64,000 nt of DNA, taken from assembly GCF_014236795.1 (NCBI RefSeq), contig NZ_CP049017.1, forward strand, positions 2,706,001-2,770,000, given 5' to 3'. A model generated the notes under the pieces. That model did no database searches and was not told where the DNA came from. It saw only the letters and a program-made list of their open reading frames with translations. This stretch comes from Xanthomonas theicola (GTDB lineage Bacteria > Pseudomonadota > Gammaproteobacteria > Xanthomonadales > Xanthomonadaceae). Positions 26,102 through 37,704 of the stretch are shown one piece after another. Each line of letters starts with the position of its first letter. Position 1 is the first letter of the stretch. The position numbers were made by a program, and so were the translations under genes.

Positions 26102-28237
26102 CTACGCCGCGCGGAGGGATGGCATCGCGGCATCGGTTCCGGCGCGATCGAGCTTGAACACGTACACCGCGGCGGTCAGCTGGTTGGCCTGCTCCTCCAT
26201 GGAGCGCGCGGCGGCGGTGGCTTCCTCGACCAACGCCGCGTTCTGCTGGGTCATTTCATCCATGTGCGTGACCGTCAGGTTGACCTGTTCGATGTCGGTG
26301 GATTGTTCTTGCGAGGCAGCCGAGATATCACTCATGATGCCGGTCACCCGCTGCACGCTGGCCATGATCTCACTCATGGTCTTGCCAGCCTGGCCCGCCA
26401 GCGTGGAACCCTCGGCTACGCGCTCGACCGACGCGTCGATCAGGCCCTTGATTTCTTTGGCCGCGTTCGATGCACGCTGAGCGAGCGTCCGCACCTCGGA
26501 GGCGACCACCGCGAACCCCCGGCCCTGCTCGCCTGCGCGCGCCGCTTCGACGGCGGCGTTGAGCGCCAGGATGTTGGTCTGGAAGGCGATGCCATCGATG
26601 ACCGAGATGATTTCGGCGATCTTGTGCGAAGACGTCTCGATACCGGCCATGGTGTCCACGACCCTGCCGACGATCTTTTCTCCCTCGGAGGCGATGGAAG
26701 CGGCACCGAGGGACAGTTGGTTCGCCTGACGGGCATGTTCGGCGTTCTGTCTGACGGTGGAGGTCAACTCCTCCATCGAAGCAGCGGTTTCCTCCAGATT
26801 CGCCGCCTGCTGCTCGGTACGCTGGGAAAGGTCCTCGTTGCCCGAGGCGATCTCCCCGGCAGCGGTGTTGATCGCCGCCACCGACTCCTGGATCCTGCCG
26901 ACGATCGCGGCCAATTGCTTGGTGGTCAGATTCGCATTGTCGCGCATCTGCGCGAATACGCCGTGGAAATCGCCGCGCATGCGCGCGGTGAGATCTCCAG
27001 ACGCGATCGCCTGCAGCAGCGAGGAAAGCGACTGCAGGTTGCCATCGGCGGTTTGCATCAGGTGATTGAGGCTATCGACCATGACATGGAAATCATATTG
27101 AAAACGATCGGCGTCGCCTCGCGCCGAGAAGTCGCCATTGGCGGCCGACTGGGCCAAGTGCTTGATCTCATGGTTCATGGCCGAGAGATTGGCTTTGACC
27201 TCGCCCATGGTGCGCGTCAACACCGTTTTCTCGCCCGGCTGGTCGGCCATGGTTTCACTCAGGTCGCCGATGGCATAGCGGCTCATGATCGGCGCCAGAT
27301 CCTGCTGGAGCGCCAGATGGGACGCGACCAGGGCGTTGCTGTCGCGCGCCATCGGCCCATAGTCGCCCGGGAATGCATTGGCATCGATGCGATGGTTGAT
27401 CTGCCCCCGTTCATGACGATCGGCCATGTCGGACTGCGCGGCCAGCAGGCCGCGCAATTGACTCTGCATGACCTGCATTGCATTCAGCAGGCGCCCGGTC
27501 TCGTCCTTCGCATCGGTGCGCACGTCATTGTCGAGGTCCCCGCGCGCGATCGCTTCGGCGGTCCGGATGGCGCGGGCAAGCGGCCTGCTCAGACTGAGGG
27601 TGATGAGCCAAGCGAGCACAGCACTGGCGATGACCAAAAGCACGCCACCAGTGATGAGGAAGGCCCTGCCTCGATTCATTGCCGCAACCGCCTCCGCATA
27701 AGCGACCTGGACCTGCTGGTCTTGGCGTTTGACGTAGTCGCGGATGAACTTCTGCCAGGTCAGCATCGCCGGACGCGACGTCCCGTTGAAAAATGCCTCG
27801 GCTTCATCGTTCCTGTTCTAGTCGACAAGACTGATGACCTTATCGTTCAGACGCTGGACACCAGCCAGTTCGGCGTCCATGCTCGCGAGAATCTTCCATC
27901 CCTGTGCGGTGCTTGGCAGCCGATCCAGTCTGGCGCGCCGCTCGGCATACAAGCGCTGCTGCTGGACAATCACCGCCAATGATGACTGCCTGACCGCGCT
28001 GGAAGGCGCCATGATGTAGGCGCCGAACGCAATCAGGATTGTCGAGTTGGCGTCGAGCATACTGTTGCCGGCCTGGATTTTCGCCGTGCGGTCGAGCACG
28101 ATGTAGTCCATTTTTTTCCTGGAATCGGACAGGATGAGGAACCCCGCCGCCACCAAAAACCCTGAAATCAGTATCAGGATGCTGAATGCGCCGCCCAAAC
28201 GTCGACTCACGTTATAGCGCTGCATGATGCTGAGCAT
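26102..28237 (-). pseudogene. Methyl-accepting chemotaxis protein with one in-frame TAG
   Basis: The frame is open from the ATG at 28237 (AGGTGACAT upstream) to 26102 except for TAG at codon 140 (27818-27820). Before it: TM1 (FSILILISGFLVAAGFLIL, about 18-36) and the start of a periplasmic helical-bundle domain. After it, in the same frame: [23 protein letters not shown]2 ([20 protein letters not shown]), a HAMP region and the signalling tip ([33 protein letters not shown]). CAG to TAG is the simplest change. As it stands, only a 139-residue stub is made, unless an internal ATG at 27766 is used, which would give a 554-residue protein with one membrane helix and the whole signalling domain. 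Confidence 0.88.
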
Positions 28238-28681
28238 ATGTCACCTAGACGTTTGGAATTTCGGGGAGGTGGCCGGCATAGCAATGGTGCGACTTCCGAT
28301 ATACTTGGCGGCTGGAAAAGAGCGGACTCGAGGTGCAGGACGCTGATCGTTGAATACGGTCATGTCGGCCGCGCCAGGTCATGGTCGGCGAGGTTCGGCC
28401 GCATCCCTGCGTCGAGGCGTGCCGGACCGAGGGTGCAGGCATCCTGCCGCTCTGCTGTGCGGATCGAGGGCATGATGCAATGGCCGCAGCGCCCCGAAGC
28501 CGCTCTCCGCCATCAAGCAGGCGGCGCAAACTCAGGGCGGGAAGCGCCGCGGCGCGATTGCAGGCGATGGCGGCCGGCTGGGCGCGGTCCCGGTCAGCCG
28601 GCCAATGGGTGCGTCATCGGCCCGGCTCACGGCACTTGGCCGTGCTGAAGAAAGAAACACGCCGGCGTGCCCGGCCGCCGG
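28238..28681. other. Intergenic region without a recognisable gene
   Basis: This 444-base stretch lies upstream of the chemotaxis receptor and downstream of lolD. Open frames on both strands lack similarity and ribosome sites. I could not identify a flagellar-type sigma-28 promoter. Confidence 0.5.
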
Positions 28682-29392
28682 CTACACGTCGGCGGCGGCC
28701 AGTTCGCGCAGCTTGCCCTGGTGCAGTTCCAGCACGCGGTCGAGCTTGCGCGCCAGGCGGCGGTCGTGGGTGACCAGGGCCAGGCTGGTGCCGTGCGCGC
28801 GGTTGAGTTCCAGCATCAGCGCGAACACGTTGGCCGCGGTCTTCTCGTCGAGGTTGCCGGTCGGCTCGTCGCCGAGCACGCAGGCCGGGCGATTGACCAG
28901 CGCGCGCGCCACCGCGGCGCGCTGGCGCTCGCCGCCGGACAGCTCGCCGGGCTTGTGCGCCAGGCGATGGCCCAAGCCCACCGACTCCAGCAATGCGCGC
29001 GCGCGCGCATTGGCGTCGGCGACCTCGGCGGCGCCGAGCAACACCGGCATCATCACGTTCTCCAACGCGGTGAATTCCGGCAGCAGGTGATGGAACTGGT
29101 AGACGAAGCCGAGCGAGCGGTTGCGCAGCTGGCCGCGCGCCGCGTCCGACAGCGCCGACATGCGCTGCCCGGCCACGTACACCTCGCCGGCGGTGGGCAC
29201 GTCGAGGCCGCCGAGCAGGTGCAGCAGCGTGCTCTTGCCGGCGCCGGACGCGCCGACGATGGCCACGGTCTCGCCCGGCGCCACCGCCAGGTCCAGCCCG
29301 TCGAACACCGGCGTGCGCATCTTGCCCTCGGCATAGGTCTTGCCCAGCGCCTGGGCCCGGATCGCCGCATTCGCCCGCTGCGATTGGTGCAT
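28682..29392 (-). CDS. lolD: Lipoprotein-releasing system ATP-binding protein LolD
   Basis: A 236-residue ABC ATPase: Walker [28 protein letters not shown] (the LolD-type Q-loop region), signature [15 protein letters not shown], Walker [13 protein letters not shown] and H-loop VTHD. It powers LolCE extraction of outer-membrane lipoproteins. The frame stays open to 29437, but those 15 extra codons ([11 protein letters not shown]) are translation of an intergenic repeat, so I start at [11 protein letters not shown]. It lies 37 bases after lolC. Stop TAG. Confidence 0.93.
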   Translation of the reverse strand: MHQSQRANAAIRAQALGKTYAEGKMRTPVFDGLDLAVAPGETVAIVGASGAGKSTLLHLLGGLDVPTAGEVYVAGQRMSALSDAARGQLRNRSLGFVYQFHHLLPEFTALENVMMPVLLGAAEVADANARARALLESVGLGHRLAHKPGELSGGERQRAAVARALVNRPACVLGDEPTGNLDEKTAANVFALMLELNRAHGTSLALVTHDRRLARKLDRVLELHQGKLRELAAADV

Positions 29393-29429
29393 TGTCGAGT
29401 CCCGAGTACCGGGTCCCGAATCCCGCTTC
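29393..29429. repeat. GGGACTCGGGA-family repeat between lolC and lolD
   Basis: CGAGTCCCGAGTACCGGGTC followed by CCGAATCCCG fills the whole lolC-lolD gap. It is one arm of the family seen at 6.3, 40.9 and 43.7 kb. Confidence 0.65.
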
Positions 29430-30674
29430 TCATTCATAGCGCAGCGCCTCCGCCGGTTGCGTGCGCGCCGCGCGCCAGGCCGGATACAGCGTGGCCAGGA
29501 AGCTCATCAGCAGCGCGACGATGGTGATCACCACCACGTCGCGCGGCTGCATGTCGGTGGGCAGGCCGGTGATGTAGTACACGTCCTCCGGCAGCAGCTT
29601 GATGTTGAACAGCGCCTCGATGCCGGCCAGGATCCGCTCCAGGTTCAGGGTCAGCACGATGCCGCCGATCACCCCGGCGACGGTGCCGATCACGCCGATC
29701 AGCGTGCCCTGCACCATGAACACCTGCATCACCCCGCCCGGGCTCAACCCCAGCGTGCGCAGGATGGCGATGTCGGCCTGCTTGTCGGTGACCAGCATCA
29801 CCTGCGAGGACACCAGGTTGAACGCGCCCATCGCGATGATCAGCGACAGCAGGATGCCCATCACCGTCTTTTCCATCTTCAGCGACTGATAGAGGTTGGC
29901 GTTCTCGCGGGTCCAGTCGCTGACCATGTACGGGCCGTGCAGGTTCAGCGCCAGGTCGCGCGCCACCTCCCAGGCCAGGTCCATGTCGTGCAGCTTCAGG
30001 CGCACGCCGGTGACGCCGTCGCCCATCCGCAGCACGCGCTGCAGGTCCGCCATGCTGGTCACCGCCAGGCCGCGGTCGATCTCGTTGTAGCCGGCCTCGA
30101 AGAGGCCGCTGACGGTGAAGCGCTTGTAGCGCGGCACCATGCCCATCGGGCTGGCCTGCGGTTCGCCGAGCATCACCACGACCTTGTCGCCGACGCCCAC
30201 GCCCAGCCACAGCGCCAGTTCCTGGCCGAGCAGGATGTTGTAGGAGCCGGGCGTGAGGCTGTCGATCGAGCCCTGCTTCATCTTCTGCGCCAGCACCGAG
30301 ACCTTGGCCTCCTCGCCGGGCAGGATGCCGCGCACGATCGCCGGCTGGTTGCGCTGCCCGGTGAGCAGCGCCTCTTCCTCCACGTATGGCGCGGCGCCGG
30401 CCACGCGCGGATCGCGTGTGGCCACGTCCACCGCGTGCTGCCAGTCCTCCATCGGCGCGCCCTGCGCGCTGACCGTGGCATGCGCGGCCATCTGCAGCAG
30501 GCGGTCGCGGATCTCCTTCTGGAAGCCGCTCATCACCGCCAGCGTGGTGATCAGCACGGTCACGCCCAAGGCGATGCCGAGGATCGAGGCCATCGAGATG
30601 AAGGAGATGAAGTTGTTGCGGCGCTTGGCGCGCAGATAACGCAGGCCGATGGCCACGGGTAAGGGTTTGAACAT
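29430..30674 (-). CDS. lolC: Lipoprotein-releasing system permease LolC/LolE
   Basis: A 414-residue inner-membrane protein: N-terminal [19 protein letters not shown] then TM1 ([19 protein letters not shown]), a periplasmic domain of about 200 residues, and three C-terminal membrane segments ending [18 protein letters not shown], a strongly conserved LolC/E ending. With LolD it transfers outer-membrane lipoproteins to LolA. Only one permease gene is present, so it may be the single LolF-like type or be partnered elsewhere. ATG at 30674; lolD follows. Confidence 0.93.
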   Translation of the reverse strand: MFKPLPVAIGLRYLRAKRRNNFISFISMASILGIALGVTVLITTLAVMSGFQKEIRDRLLQMAAHATVSAQGAPMEDWQHAVDVATRDPRVAGAAPYVEEEALLTGQRNQPAIVRGILPGEEAKVSVLAQKMKQGSIDSLTPGSYNILLGQELALWLGVGVGDKVVVMLGEPQASPMGMVPRYKRFTVSGLFEAGYNEIDRGLAVTSMADLQRVLRMGDGVTGVRLKLHDMDLAWEVARDLALNLHGPYMVSDWTRENANLYQSLKMEKTVMGILLSLIIAMGAFNLVSSQVMLVTDKQADIAILRTLGLSPGGVMQVFMVQGTLIGVIGTVAGVIGGIVLTLNLERILAGIEALFNIKLLPEDVYYITGLPTDMQPRDVVVITIVALLMSFLATLYPAWRAARTQPAEALRYE

Positions 30675-30697
30675 GCGCAGCCACCGTCCAGGGAGCG

Positions 30698-31153
30698 CTA
30701 TGGTGCCATCTGCGGCGGCGCAGACGTAGCGGCACGGGCCTGAGCGGCCAGACGCAGTTCACGTCGTGCCGGCGCCGGCAGCGTGTCCGGCCACCAGGCC
30801 AGGCGCCCCGCCCCGCCATGCGCGTCGCGCCAACGCACGAAGGCCAGCGGCCCGCGCCAGTCCACCCACAGCGCCGCCAGCGGCTGCCCGTCGACGCTCG
30901 CCGCCGCACTGGCCTGCGGCGGGATCAGCAGCGTACGCGGTGGGCGGCGGGCTTCGCGGCGCAGCAGCAGCGCCGCGTACAGCGCGGCCAGCGCCGCCGC
31001 CGGCCATGCCCAGGGGCGCGGCATGTCCGAGCCCAGGATCGACAGCGGCGCCAGCACGCTCAGCAGCGCCAGCGCCGCCAGCAGCCAGCGCGAGGGGCGC
31101 CACTCAAGCCGGCATGGCGCGGATGGTGGCGATGAGGTCGGCGGCGCGTGCAT
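30698..31153 (-). CDS. YgfX (CptA)-like membrane protein
   Basis: A 151-residue protein: a positively charged N-terminus ([10 protein letters not shown]), two membrane segments ([17 protein letters not shown] and [16 protein letters not shown]), then a soluble part with [15 protein letters not shown] and RLAWWPDTL. The size, topology and W-rich tail match YgfX, encoded with SdhE in many Proteobacteria; it has been described both as a toxin and as an envelope/SDH-linked protein. It overlaps the sdhE gene by 50 bases. Identification rests on context and layout more than on strong motifs. Confidence 0.7.
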   Translation of the reverse strand: MHAPPTSSPPSAPCRLEWRPSRWLLAALALLSVLAPLSILGSDMPRPWAWPAAALAALYAALLLRREARRPPRTLLIPPQASAAASVDGQPLAALWVDWRGPLAFVRWRDAHGGAGRLAWWPDTLPAPARRELRLAAQARAATSAPPQMAP

Positions 31154-31352
31154 CGGGACAGGCCTCGTAGCCCATGAACCAGCGCCACAACGTATCGTCC
31201 TCGCAATCGAGCAGGTATAGGAAAACCCCGCGCTCGGCCTCGGACGCCTGCGCCCAGCGCCGGTCCAGGTAGCGCCCGAACAGCTGGTCCAGCTCGCGCA
31301 TGCCGCGCCGGCAGCGCCAGCGCAGCTTCTTCAGTTCGGTGGCTTCGTCCAT
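31104..31352 (-). CDS. sdhE: Succinate dehydrogenase FAD assembly factor SdhE
   Basis: An 82-residue soluble protein: [24 protein letters not shown], with the [11 protein letters not shown] motif of the SdhE/SDHAF2 family, then [17 protein letters not shown]. SdhE promotes covalent FAD attachment to SdhA. It follows sdhB by about 130 bases on the same strand and overlaps ygfX. ATG at 31352 is the only sensible start. Confidence 0.93.
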   Translation of the reverse strand: MDEATELKKLRWRCRRGMRELDQLFGRYLDRRWAQASEAERGVFLYLLDCEDDTLWRWFMGYEACPDARAADLIATIRAMPA

Positions 31353-31483
31353 CGCATCGCACCCTCTGTCTTGGTGGGCGGGCGCCTGCTGCGGCGACCG
31401 CCGGAAACGCGCGCGGCACCGAACCCGAGAGCCGGTGCCGCGCGGTCGGACGGGCCTGCCGTCCGTAGTGAAACGCTAGCCGC

Positions 31484-32266
31484 TCAGGCGCGGCGCGCCA
31501 TCATCAGCTTCTTGATCTCGGCGATGGCCAGCGCCGGGTTCAGTCCCTTCGGGCAGGTCCGCGCGCAGTTCATGATGGTGTGGCAGCGGTACAGCTTGAA
31601 CGGATCTTCCAGATCGTCCAGGCGCGCACCGGTATCCTCGTCGCGCGAGTCGATGATCCAGCGGTAGGCCTGCAGCAGGATCGCCGGACCCAGGTAGCGC
31701 TCGCCGTTCCACCAGTAGCTCGGGCAGCTGGTCGAGCAGCACGCGCACAGGATGCACTCGTACAGGCCGTCGAGCTTCTTGCGGTCTTCCGGCGACTGCA
31801 GCCGCTCGCGGTCCGGCGGCGGCGGGGTCTGGGTGCGGATCCAGGGCTTGATCGAGGCGTACTGCGCGTAGAAGTGGGTCAGGTCCGGCACCAGGTCCTT
31901 GATCACGCTCATGTGCGGCAGCGGATAGATCGGCACTTCGGCCTTGCCGCAGTCGGCGATCGCCTTGGTGCAGGCCAGCGTGTTGGTGCCGTCGATGTTC
32001 ATCGCGCACGAACCGCAGATGCCTTCGCGGCAGGAACGGCGGAAGGTCAGGGTCGGGTCGATCTCGTTCTTGATCTTGATCAGCGCGTCCAGGACCATCG
32101 GGCCGCACGCGTCCAGGTCCACCTCGTAGGTGTCGGTGCGCGGGTTGCTGTCGTCGTCCGGATTCCAGCGGTAGATCTTGAAGGTGCGTGCGTTCTTCGC
32201 GCCCTTGGCGGCGAAGTGCTTGCCCTTGCCGATCTTGGAATTCTTGGGGAGGGTGAACTCTGCCAT
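31484..32266 (-). CDS. sdhB: Succinate dehydrogenase iron-sulfur subunit
   Basis: A 260-residue protein. The 2Fe-2S ligands are in CREGICGSC plus a following C (LACTK), the 4Fe-4S ligands in [15 protein letters not shown], and the 3Fe-4S ligands in [17 protein letters not shown]. It carries electrons from SdhA to quinone in complex II on the inner face of the membrane. The open frame continues upstream, but [16 protein letters not shown] at 32266 is the correct start. An inverted repeat separates it from sdhA. Confidence 0.96.
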   Translation of the reverse strand: MAEFTLPKNSKIGKGKHFAAKGAKNARTFKIYRWNPDDDSNPRTDTYEVDLDACGPMVLDALIKIKNEIDPTLTFRRSCREGICGSCAMNIDGTNTLACTKAIADCGKAEVPIYPLPHMSVIKDLVPDLTHFYAQYASIKPWIRTQTPPPPDRERLQSPEDRKKLDGLYECILCACCSTSCPSYWWNGERYLGPAILLQAYRWIIDSRDEDTGARLDDLEDPFKLYRCHTIMNCARTCPKGLNPALAIAEIKKLMMARRA

Positions 32267-32278
32267 GGCTTTTAAAAT

Positions 32279-32357
32279 CCGGGATTGGGGATTGGGGATT
32301 GGAGAGGCGTTGAGAGCAGGAAGCGAAGCGTTTCGGATCCCCAATCCCCAATCCCGG
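32279..32357. repeat. GGGATTGGGGATTGG inverted repeat between sdhA and sdhB
   Basis: CCGGGATTGGGGATTGG (32279-32295) is perfectly complementary to 32341-32357. A roughly 45-base loop separates the 17-bp arms. It lies inside the sdh operon, so it more likely shapes the mRNA than ends transcription. Confidence 0.85.
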
Positions 32358-32363
32358 CTTTGG

Positions 32364-34154
32364 TCAGTAGACGCGCGGTTTCGGCGGCACCACGTCGACG
32401 TCCTTGCTGAGCGTGTACATGTGCACCGGGCGGTAGTCGAAGCCGCACTGGCCCTTGTCGTCGACGCTGACCAGGGTGTGCTTCTGCCAGTCGACGTCGT
32501 CGCGGTCCGGGAAATCCTCGTGCGCATGCGCGCCGCGGCTTTCCTTGCGCTGTTCGGCCGAGTTGATCGTCGCCACCGCGTTGAGCAGCAGGTTGTTCAG
32601 CTCGTAGGTCTCGATCAGGTCCGAATTCCACACCAGCGAACGGTCGGACACCTTCACGTCCTCGAAGGTGGCGTAGATCTCGGCCATCTTGTCCACGCCT
32701 TCCTTCAGCGTCTTGCTGGTGCGGAACACCGCCGCGTCGGACTGCATGGTGCGCTGCATCTTGTCGCGGATCACCGAGGTCGGGGTGCCGCCATCGGAAT
32801 GGCGCAGCTTGTCGAGCAGGCCCAGCGCCTTGTCGCAGGCATCGCCCGGCAGGGTCTTGTGCGGCGCGCCGGTCTTGATGGTCTCGGCGCAGCGGTTGGC
32901 CACCGCGCGGCCGAACACCACCAGGTCCAGCAGCGAGTTGGAACCCAGGCGGTTGGCGCCGTGCACCGAGACGCAGGCCGCTTCGCCGATCGCGTACAGG
33001 CCGGGCACCACCGAGTCGGGGTTGTCGCCGTCCTTGCGCACCACTTCGCCGTGGTAGTTGGTCGGGATGCCGCCCATGTTGTAGTGCACGGTCGGGATCA
33101 CCGGAATCGGCTGCTTGGCCACGTCGACGCCGGCGAAGATGTGCGCGCTCTCGGCGATGCCGGGCAGCTTTTCGTTGATCACTTCCGGGCCGAGATGGGT
33201 CAGGTCGAGCAGGATGTGGTCCTTGTGCTCGCCGACGCCGCGGCCCTCGCGGATCTCCACGGTCATCGAACGCGACACCACGTCGCGCGAGGCCAGGTCC
33301 TTGTAGTGCGGCGCGTAGCGCTCCATGAAGCGCTCGCCGTCGCTGTTGCGCAGGATGCCGCCTTCGCCGCGCACGCCCTCGGTGATCAGGCAGCCGGCGC
33401 CGTAGATGCCGGTGGGATGGAACTGCACGAACTCCATGTCCTGCATCGGCAGGCCGGCACGCATCACCAGGCCGCCGCCGTCGCCGGTGCAGGTGTGCGC
33501 GGAGGTGGCGCTGAAGTAGGCGCGGCCGTAGCCGCCGGTGGCCAGCACCACGCCGTGGGCACGGAACAGGTGCAGCGAGCCTTCGGCCATGTCCAGCGCG
33601 AGCACGCCGCGGCACACGCCTTCCTCGTCGAAGATCAGGTCGAGCGCGAAGTACTCGATCATGAAGCGCGCGTTGTGCGCCAGCGACTGCTGGTACAGCG
33701 TGTGCAGCATGGCGTGGCCGGTGCGGTCGGCGGCGGCGCAGGTGCGCTGCGCGGACGGGCCTTCGCCGTACTTGGTGGTCATGCCGCCGAACGGACGTTG
33801 ATAGATCTTGCCGTCCTCGGTGCGGCTGAACGGCACGCCGTAGTGCTCCAGCTCGATGATCGCCGGGATCGCCTCGCGGCACATGTATTCGATCGCGTCC
33901 TGGTCGCCCAGCCAGTCCGAACCCTTGATGGTGTCGTAGAAGTGGTAGCGCCAGTCATCCTCGCCCATGTTGCCGAGCGCGGCGGAGATGCCGCCCTGCG
34001 CGGCCACGGTGTGCGAACGGGTCGGGAAGACCTTGGTCAGGCAGACCGTCTGCAGGCCCTTGGCGGCCAGGCCGAACGTGGCGCGCAGGCCGGCGCCGCC
34101 GGCGCCGACCACGACCATGTCGTACTTGTGTTCAGTGATCTTGTAAGCGGACAT
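32364..34154 (-). CDS. sdhA: Succinate dehydrogenase flavoprotein subunit
   Basis: A 596-residue flavoprotein: FAD-binding [13 protein letters not shown], the flavinylation segment [17 protein letters not shown] (His bonds FAD), [15 protein letters not shown], and [17 protein letters not shown]. It oxidises succinate to fumarate in complex II. ATG at 34154 ([12 protein letters not shown]). It lies 29 bases downstream of sdhD. Confidence 0.97.
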   Translation of the reverse strand: MSAYKITEHKYDMVVVGAGGAGLRATFGLAAKGLQTVCLTKVFPTRSHTVAAQGGISAALGNMGEDDWRYHFYDTIKGSDWLGDQDAIEYMCREAIPAIIELEHYGVPFSRTEDGKIYQRPFGGMTTKYGEGPSAQRTCAAADRTGHAMLHTLYQQSLAHNARFMIEYFALDLIFDEEGVCRGVLALDMAEGSLHLFRAHGVVLATGGYGRAYFSATSAHTCTGDGGGLVMRAGLPMQDMEFVQFHPTGIYGAGCLITEGVRGEGGILRNSDGERFMERYAPHYKDLASRDVVSRSMTVEIREGRGVGEHKDHILLDLTHLGPEVINEKLPGIAESAHIFAGVDVAKQPIPVIPTVHYNMGGIPTNYHGEVVRKDGDNPDSVVPGLYAIGEAACVSVHGANRLGSNSLLDLVVFGRAVANRCAETIKTGAPHKTLPGDACDKALGLLDKLRHSDGGTPTSVIRDKMQRTMQSDAAVFRTSKTLKEGVDKMAEIYATFEDVKVSDRSLVWNSDLIETYELNNLLLNAVATINSAEQRKESRGAHAHEDFPDRDDVDWQKHTLVSVDDKGQCGFDYRPVHMYTLSKDVDVVPPKPRVY

Positions 34155-34183
34155 CGAGTTCGAATTCCTGTTCCGGGCGCCGA

Positions 34184-34570
34184 TCAGGCGCTGCCCAGCG
34201 CGATGCGGGCGACCGCGAATACACCGACGATCGCACCGAGCACGGCGACGAACTTCACCGTGGTCTGCAGCGCCAGGGCCAGCAACGAGTTGTGCACGTA
34301 GTCTTCGAGGATCACCTGCAGGCCGATCTGCGCATGCCAGAACATCGCGACCAGGAAGCCGACCAGCAGCACCGCGTTCCACGGCTTGGCCACCGCCTCG
34401 GTTGCGCTGACGTAGTCGGCGCCGAGCAGGCTCAGCAAGAACACCAGGAACCAGATGGTCAGGCCGACCAGTGCGGTGGCGGTGAGCCGCTGCAGCACGA
34501 AGTGCTCGGTGCCGGACTTGGCGGCGCCCAGGCCGCGCACGTTCTTCAACGGGGTGCGATAGCGGCTCAT
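34184..34570 (-). CDS. sdhD: Succinate dehydrogenase membrane anchor subunit SdhD
   Basis: A 128-residue protein with three membrane segments: [40 protein letters not shown] and [21 protein letters not shown]. His in [17 protein letters not shown] is the expected quinone/heme-side residue. The ATG at 34570 overlaps the sdhC stop as ATGA; upstream extensions of the frame are ignored. Confidence 0.93.
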   Translation of the reverse strand: MSRYRTPLKNVRGLGAAKSGTEHFVLQRLTATALVGLTIWFLVFLLSLLGADYVSATEAVAKPWNAVLLVGFLVAMFWHAQIGLQVILEDYVHNSLLALALQTTVKFVAVLGAIVGVFAVARIALGSA

Positions 34571-34959
34571 GCGGCGGCTCCGGTCAGCACGTAGGCCCAG
34601 ATCAGCGCGACGATGACCAGGCTGCCGATCACCGACAGCCAGCTGCTGCGCACGAAGGCGGGAATGCTGAAGCCATGGCCGAAGTCCTGCACGATGTGGC
34701 GCAGGCCATTGCACAGGTGGTAGGCGAAGGCCCAGCTCCAGGCGAACAGGAACAGTTGGCCGTACCAGGCGCCGGCCATGTCGCGGAAGCAGTTCCAGGA
34801 GGCCGGGCCGAGCATCAGCACCAGCAGCGCGGCGGCGATGACCAGGGCGCCGACCGACAGGACGATGCCGGTGGCTCGATGCAGGATCGAGGCGGCCATC
34901 TGGATCTGCCAGCGATAGACCTGCAGATGAGGGGACAGGGGACGTTCGCGCGTAGCCAT
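34567..34959 (-). CDS. sdhC: Succinate dehydrogenase cytochrome b556 subunit SdhC
   Basis: A 130-residue protein: [25 protein letters not shown] is the SdhC signature (Ser and Arg of the quinone site), with three membrane helices and the likely heme ligand His in [13 protein letters not shown]. First gene of sdhCDAB. ATG at 34959. Confidence 0.94.
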   Translation of the reverse strand: MATRERPLSPHLQVYRWQIQMAASILHRATGIVLSVGALVIAAALLVLMLGPASWNCFRDMAGAWYGQLFLFAWSWAFAYHLCNGLRHIVQDFGHGFSIPAFVRSSWLSVIGSLVIVALIWAYVLTGAAA

Positions 34960-35019
34960 TCGCTGGGCTCGTTGTCTCGGCTGGGCGGCGTGCTTAAGGC
35001 CGCGTTGGCTCAAAGCTGC

Positions 35020-35190
35020 TCAAAAATCGATGCAGCGTCCGTTTTTCTCCCAGTCGCCGTAGCGCGTCGGCTCGAGGCCGCCGCGGCCGCCGATTTCCCG
35101 CGGCGCAGGCGCCGCTTCCGGAATGTTCTCCTGGGTGGGCCGCTGCGTTTCGGGATCGGGCTCGGGTGTGGGGGTTGGTTGTCCTATCAT
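35020..35190 (-). CDS. SdhAF4/DUF1674-type succinate dehydrogenase assembly protein (56 aa)
   Basis: A 56-residue protein missed by length filters: MIGQPTPTPEPDPETQ, then REIGGRGGLEPTRYGDWEKN and the invariant end GRCIDF. The EPTRYGDWEKxGRCIDF tail is the defining motif of DUF1674, whose eukaryotic members (SDHAF4) bind flavinylated SDHA before it joins SDHB. It lies 60 bases upstream of sdhC on the same strand, which fits the role. The acidic/proline-rich N-terminus is expected to be disordered. ATG at 35190, stop TGA at 35020. Confidence 0.88.
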   Translation of the reverse strand: MIGQPTPTPEPDPETQRPTQENIPEAAPAPREIGGRGGLEPTRYGDWEKNGRCIDF

Positions 35191-35228
35191 GCGGGTCTCA
35201 CAACAGCGTAATTTTAGTCCTCCCCCTC

Positions 35229-36107
35229 GTGCCTGACAACCTGAATCTCACTTCCGACGGTTTTTCCGCGCTGCCAGACCTGCACTACGTGGGCGTGAGC
35301 GGCGCGGATGCGGTTGCCTTCGCCCAGGCGCAGTTCGCCAACGACGTGCAGGCGCTGCGCAACGGCCACTGGCAATGGAACGCCTGGCTGAGCGCGAAAG
35401 GACGGGTGCTGGCGCTGTTCGCGCTGCTGCGCCGCGCCGACGACGACCTGCTGTTGCTGCTGCCCGACGGCGGCGCCGCGGACCTGGCCGCGGCGCTGAA
35501 CCGCTTCGTGTTCCGGCGCAAGGTACGCATCGCCGCGCGCGAGGACCTGCGCGCCTGCGCGCGCCTGGCCGCGCCCGCGCAGGCGCACGGCGCGGCACTG
35601 GCGCAGTGCGACGATGGCGCGATCGAGCTGGACATTGGCGGCGACGGCCTGCCGCGCACGCTGCGGCTGGTGCCGACGGCGCAGGCCAGCCACGTCGCCG
35701 ACGACCCGGTCTTCGCCGGCGCCTGGCGGCAGGCCGACCTGCGCCTGGGCCTGGCCCGGCTCGAAGCCAGCCAGCGCGAGCAATGGACCCCGCAGCAGCT
35801 GGCGCTGGACCGGCTGCATGCCTTCAGCGTGAAGAAGGGCTGCTATCCGGGCCAGGAGATCGTCGCCCGCACCCATTTCCTGGGCAAGGCCAAGCGCGCG
35901 CTGCAACTGCTGGCGGTGGACGGCGCGGCCGACGCCGAGGTCGGCGCGCAGGTGCTGCGCGATGGACAGGCGCTGGGCAGCGTGGTCAGCGTCGCCGGCA
36001 TGCTGGCGCTGGCGGTGCTGCCGCTGGAGGACGCGCCGCCGACCGCGCTGTGCATCGGCGCGCAGCGCGCGCAGTGGCAGCCGCTGCACCCAGGCCTGGC
36101 GCGCTGA
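35229..36107 (+). CDS. ygfZ: YgfZ/GcvT-like folate-binding Fe-S protein
   Basis: A 292-residue GcvT-fold protein with the signature KKGCYPGQEIVART at about 205-217 (K-x-G-C-Y-x-G-Q-E). YgfZ uses tetrahydrofolate to help make or repair certain Fe-S proteins. I use a GTG at 35229 (PDNLNLTSDGFSALPDLHYV follows); the ATG at 35166 would add 21 residues that overlap the SdhAF4 promoter region and show no similarity. It is divergent from the SDH operon, an Fe-S enzyme that may profit from it. Confidence 0.9.
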   Translation: MPDNLNLTSDGFSALPDLHYVGVSGADAVAFAQAQFANDVQALRNGHWQWNAWLSAKGRVLALFALLRRADDDLLLLLPDGGAADLAAALNRFVFRRKVRIAAREDLRACARLAAPAQAHGAALAQCDDGAIELDIGGDGLPRTLRLVPTAQASHVADDPVFAGAWRQADLRLGLARLEASQREQWTPQQLALDRLHAFSVKKGCYPGQEIVARTHFLGKAKRALQLLAVDGAADAEVGAQVLRDGQALGSVVSVAGMLALAVLPLEDAPPTALCIGAQRAQWQPLHPGLAR

Positions 36108-36208
36108 GCGCCGGCGGCGCGGCGCCGTAGCGCCCTTTCCTGCCGCCGCCGCGCCATGGCGGGGTGGCACACGGTCGCGCGAACGGCCGACGCCGTTCGC
36201 GGTATCGC

Positions 36209-37297
<1,089 letters not shown>

Positions 37298-37704
37298 GGT
37301 GCGGTATCCGATTTCCGGCAGGAGAGACGGGCTGCCGCCGGTCCCTCCCGAAGGCAGTGCATTAACAATGCGGTTCGCATCGTGCCAGCGACATGGGCAA
37401 CAATGGACCGCAATGCGGCATTCTGCCATGTAACCGTTTTCACGGAACGCCATCGACGCCTGGGAGAGCCTGCGATGCGATCCGCCCGCCGCCGCCGCGG
37501 CGTGCGCCGAGCGCCGACCTGATGCTTGAGGGATTGGACAGGTATGCTTAGAGGTCTGGCAGTCGTATTCATCTCCCGGATCGTGCGGTCCCGCTTGGCG
37601 GTCGCCACTCGCTCTGCCCCGCGCGAGCGGCAGGACGGATACAGGCCGGTCCCGCCGCTCGTTACCAACGCCACGTCACTACTAGCCCCCAGGTGATCGA
37701 CGAC
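37298..37704. other. Divergent control region between ABC ATPase and zwf
   Basis: No gene is seen in these 407 bases. It must hold the promoters for the ATPase (leftward) and the zwf operon (rightward) and contains the LacI-type operator at 37429-37442. Confidence 0.6.
37429..37442. promoter_or_regulatory. LacI-family operator 1
   Basis: TGTAACCGTTTTCA fits the LacI/CcpA-type consensus TGWAANCGNTNWCA at every defined position. It is 132 bases upstream of the ABC ATPase start and about 260 upstream of zwf. The same pattern recurs at 52292 and 56516. Confidence 0.65.

Noticed and set aside
24130..27820. Amber suppression or a 21st amino acid to explain the two TAG codons
   Set aside because: TAG is used as the normal stop of several intact genes here (kdsB, lpxK, lolD, ygfX, the LacI gene), including essential ones, and there is no suppressor tRNA or amber-decoding gene in view.
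28238..28648. 136-codon plus-strand frame upstream of the chemotaxis receptor
   Set aside because: There is no ribosome site and no similarity, and it is Arg-rich, typical of chance frames.
29393..29437. N-terminal 15-residue extension of LolD
   Set aside because: It is translation of an intergenic repeat; the family start is at 29392.
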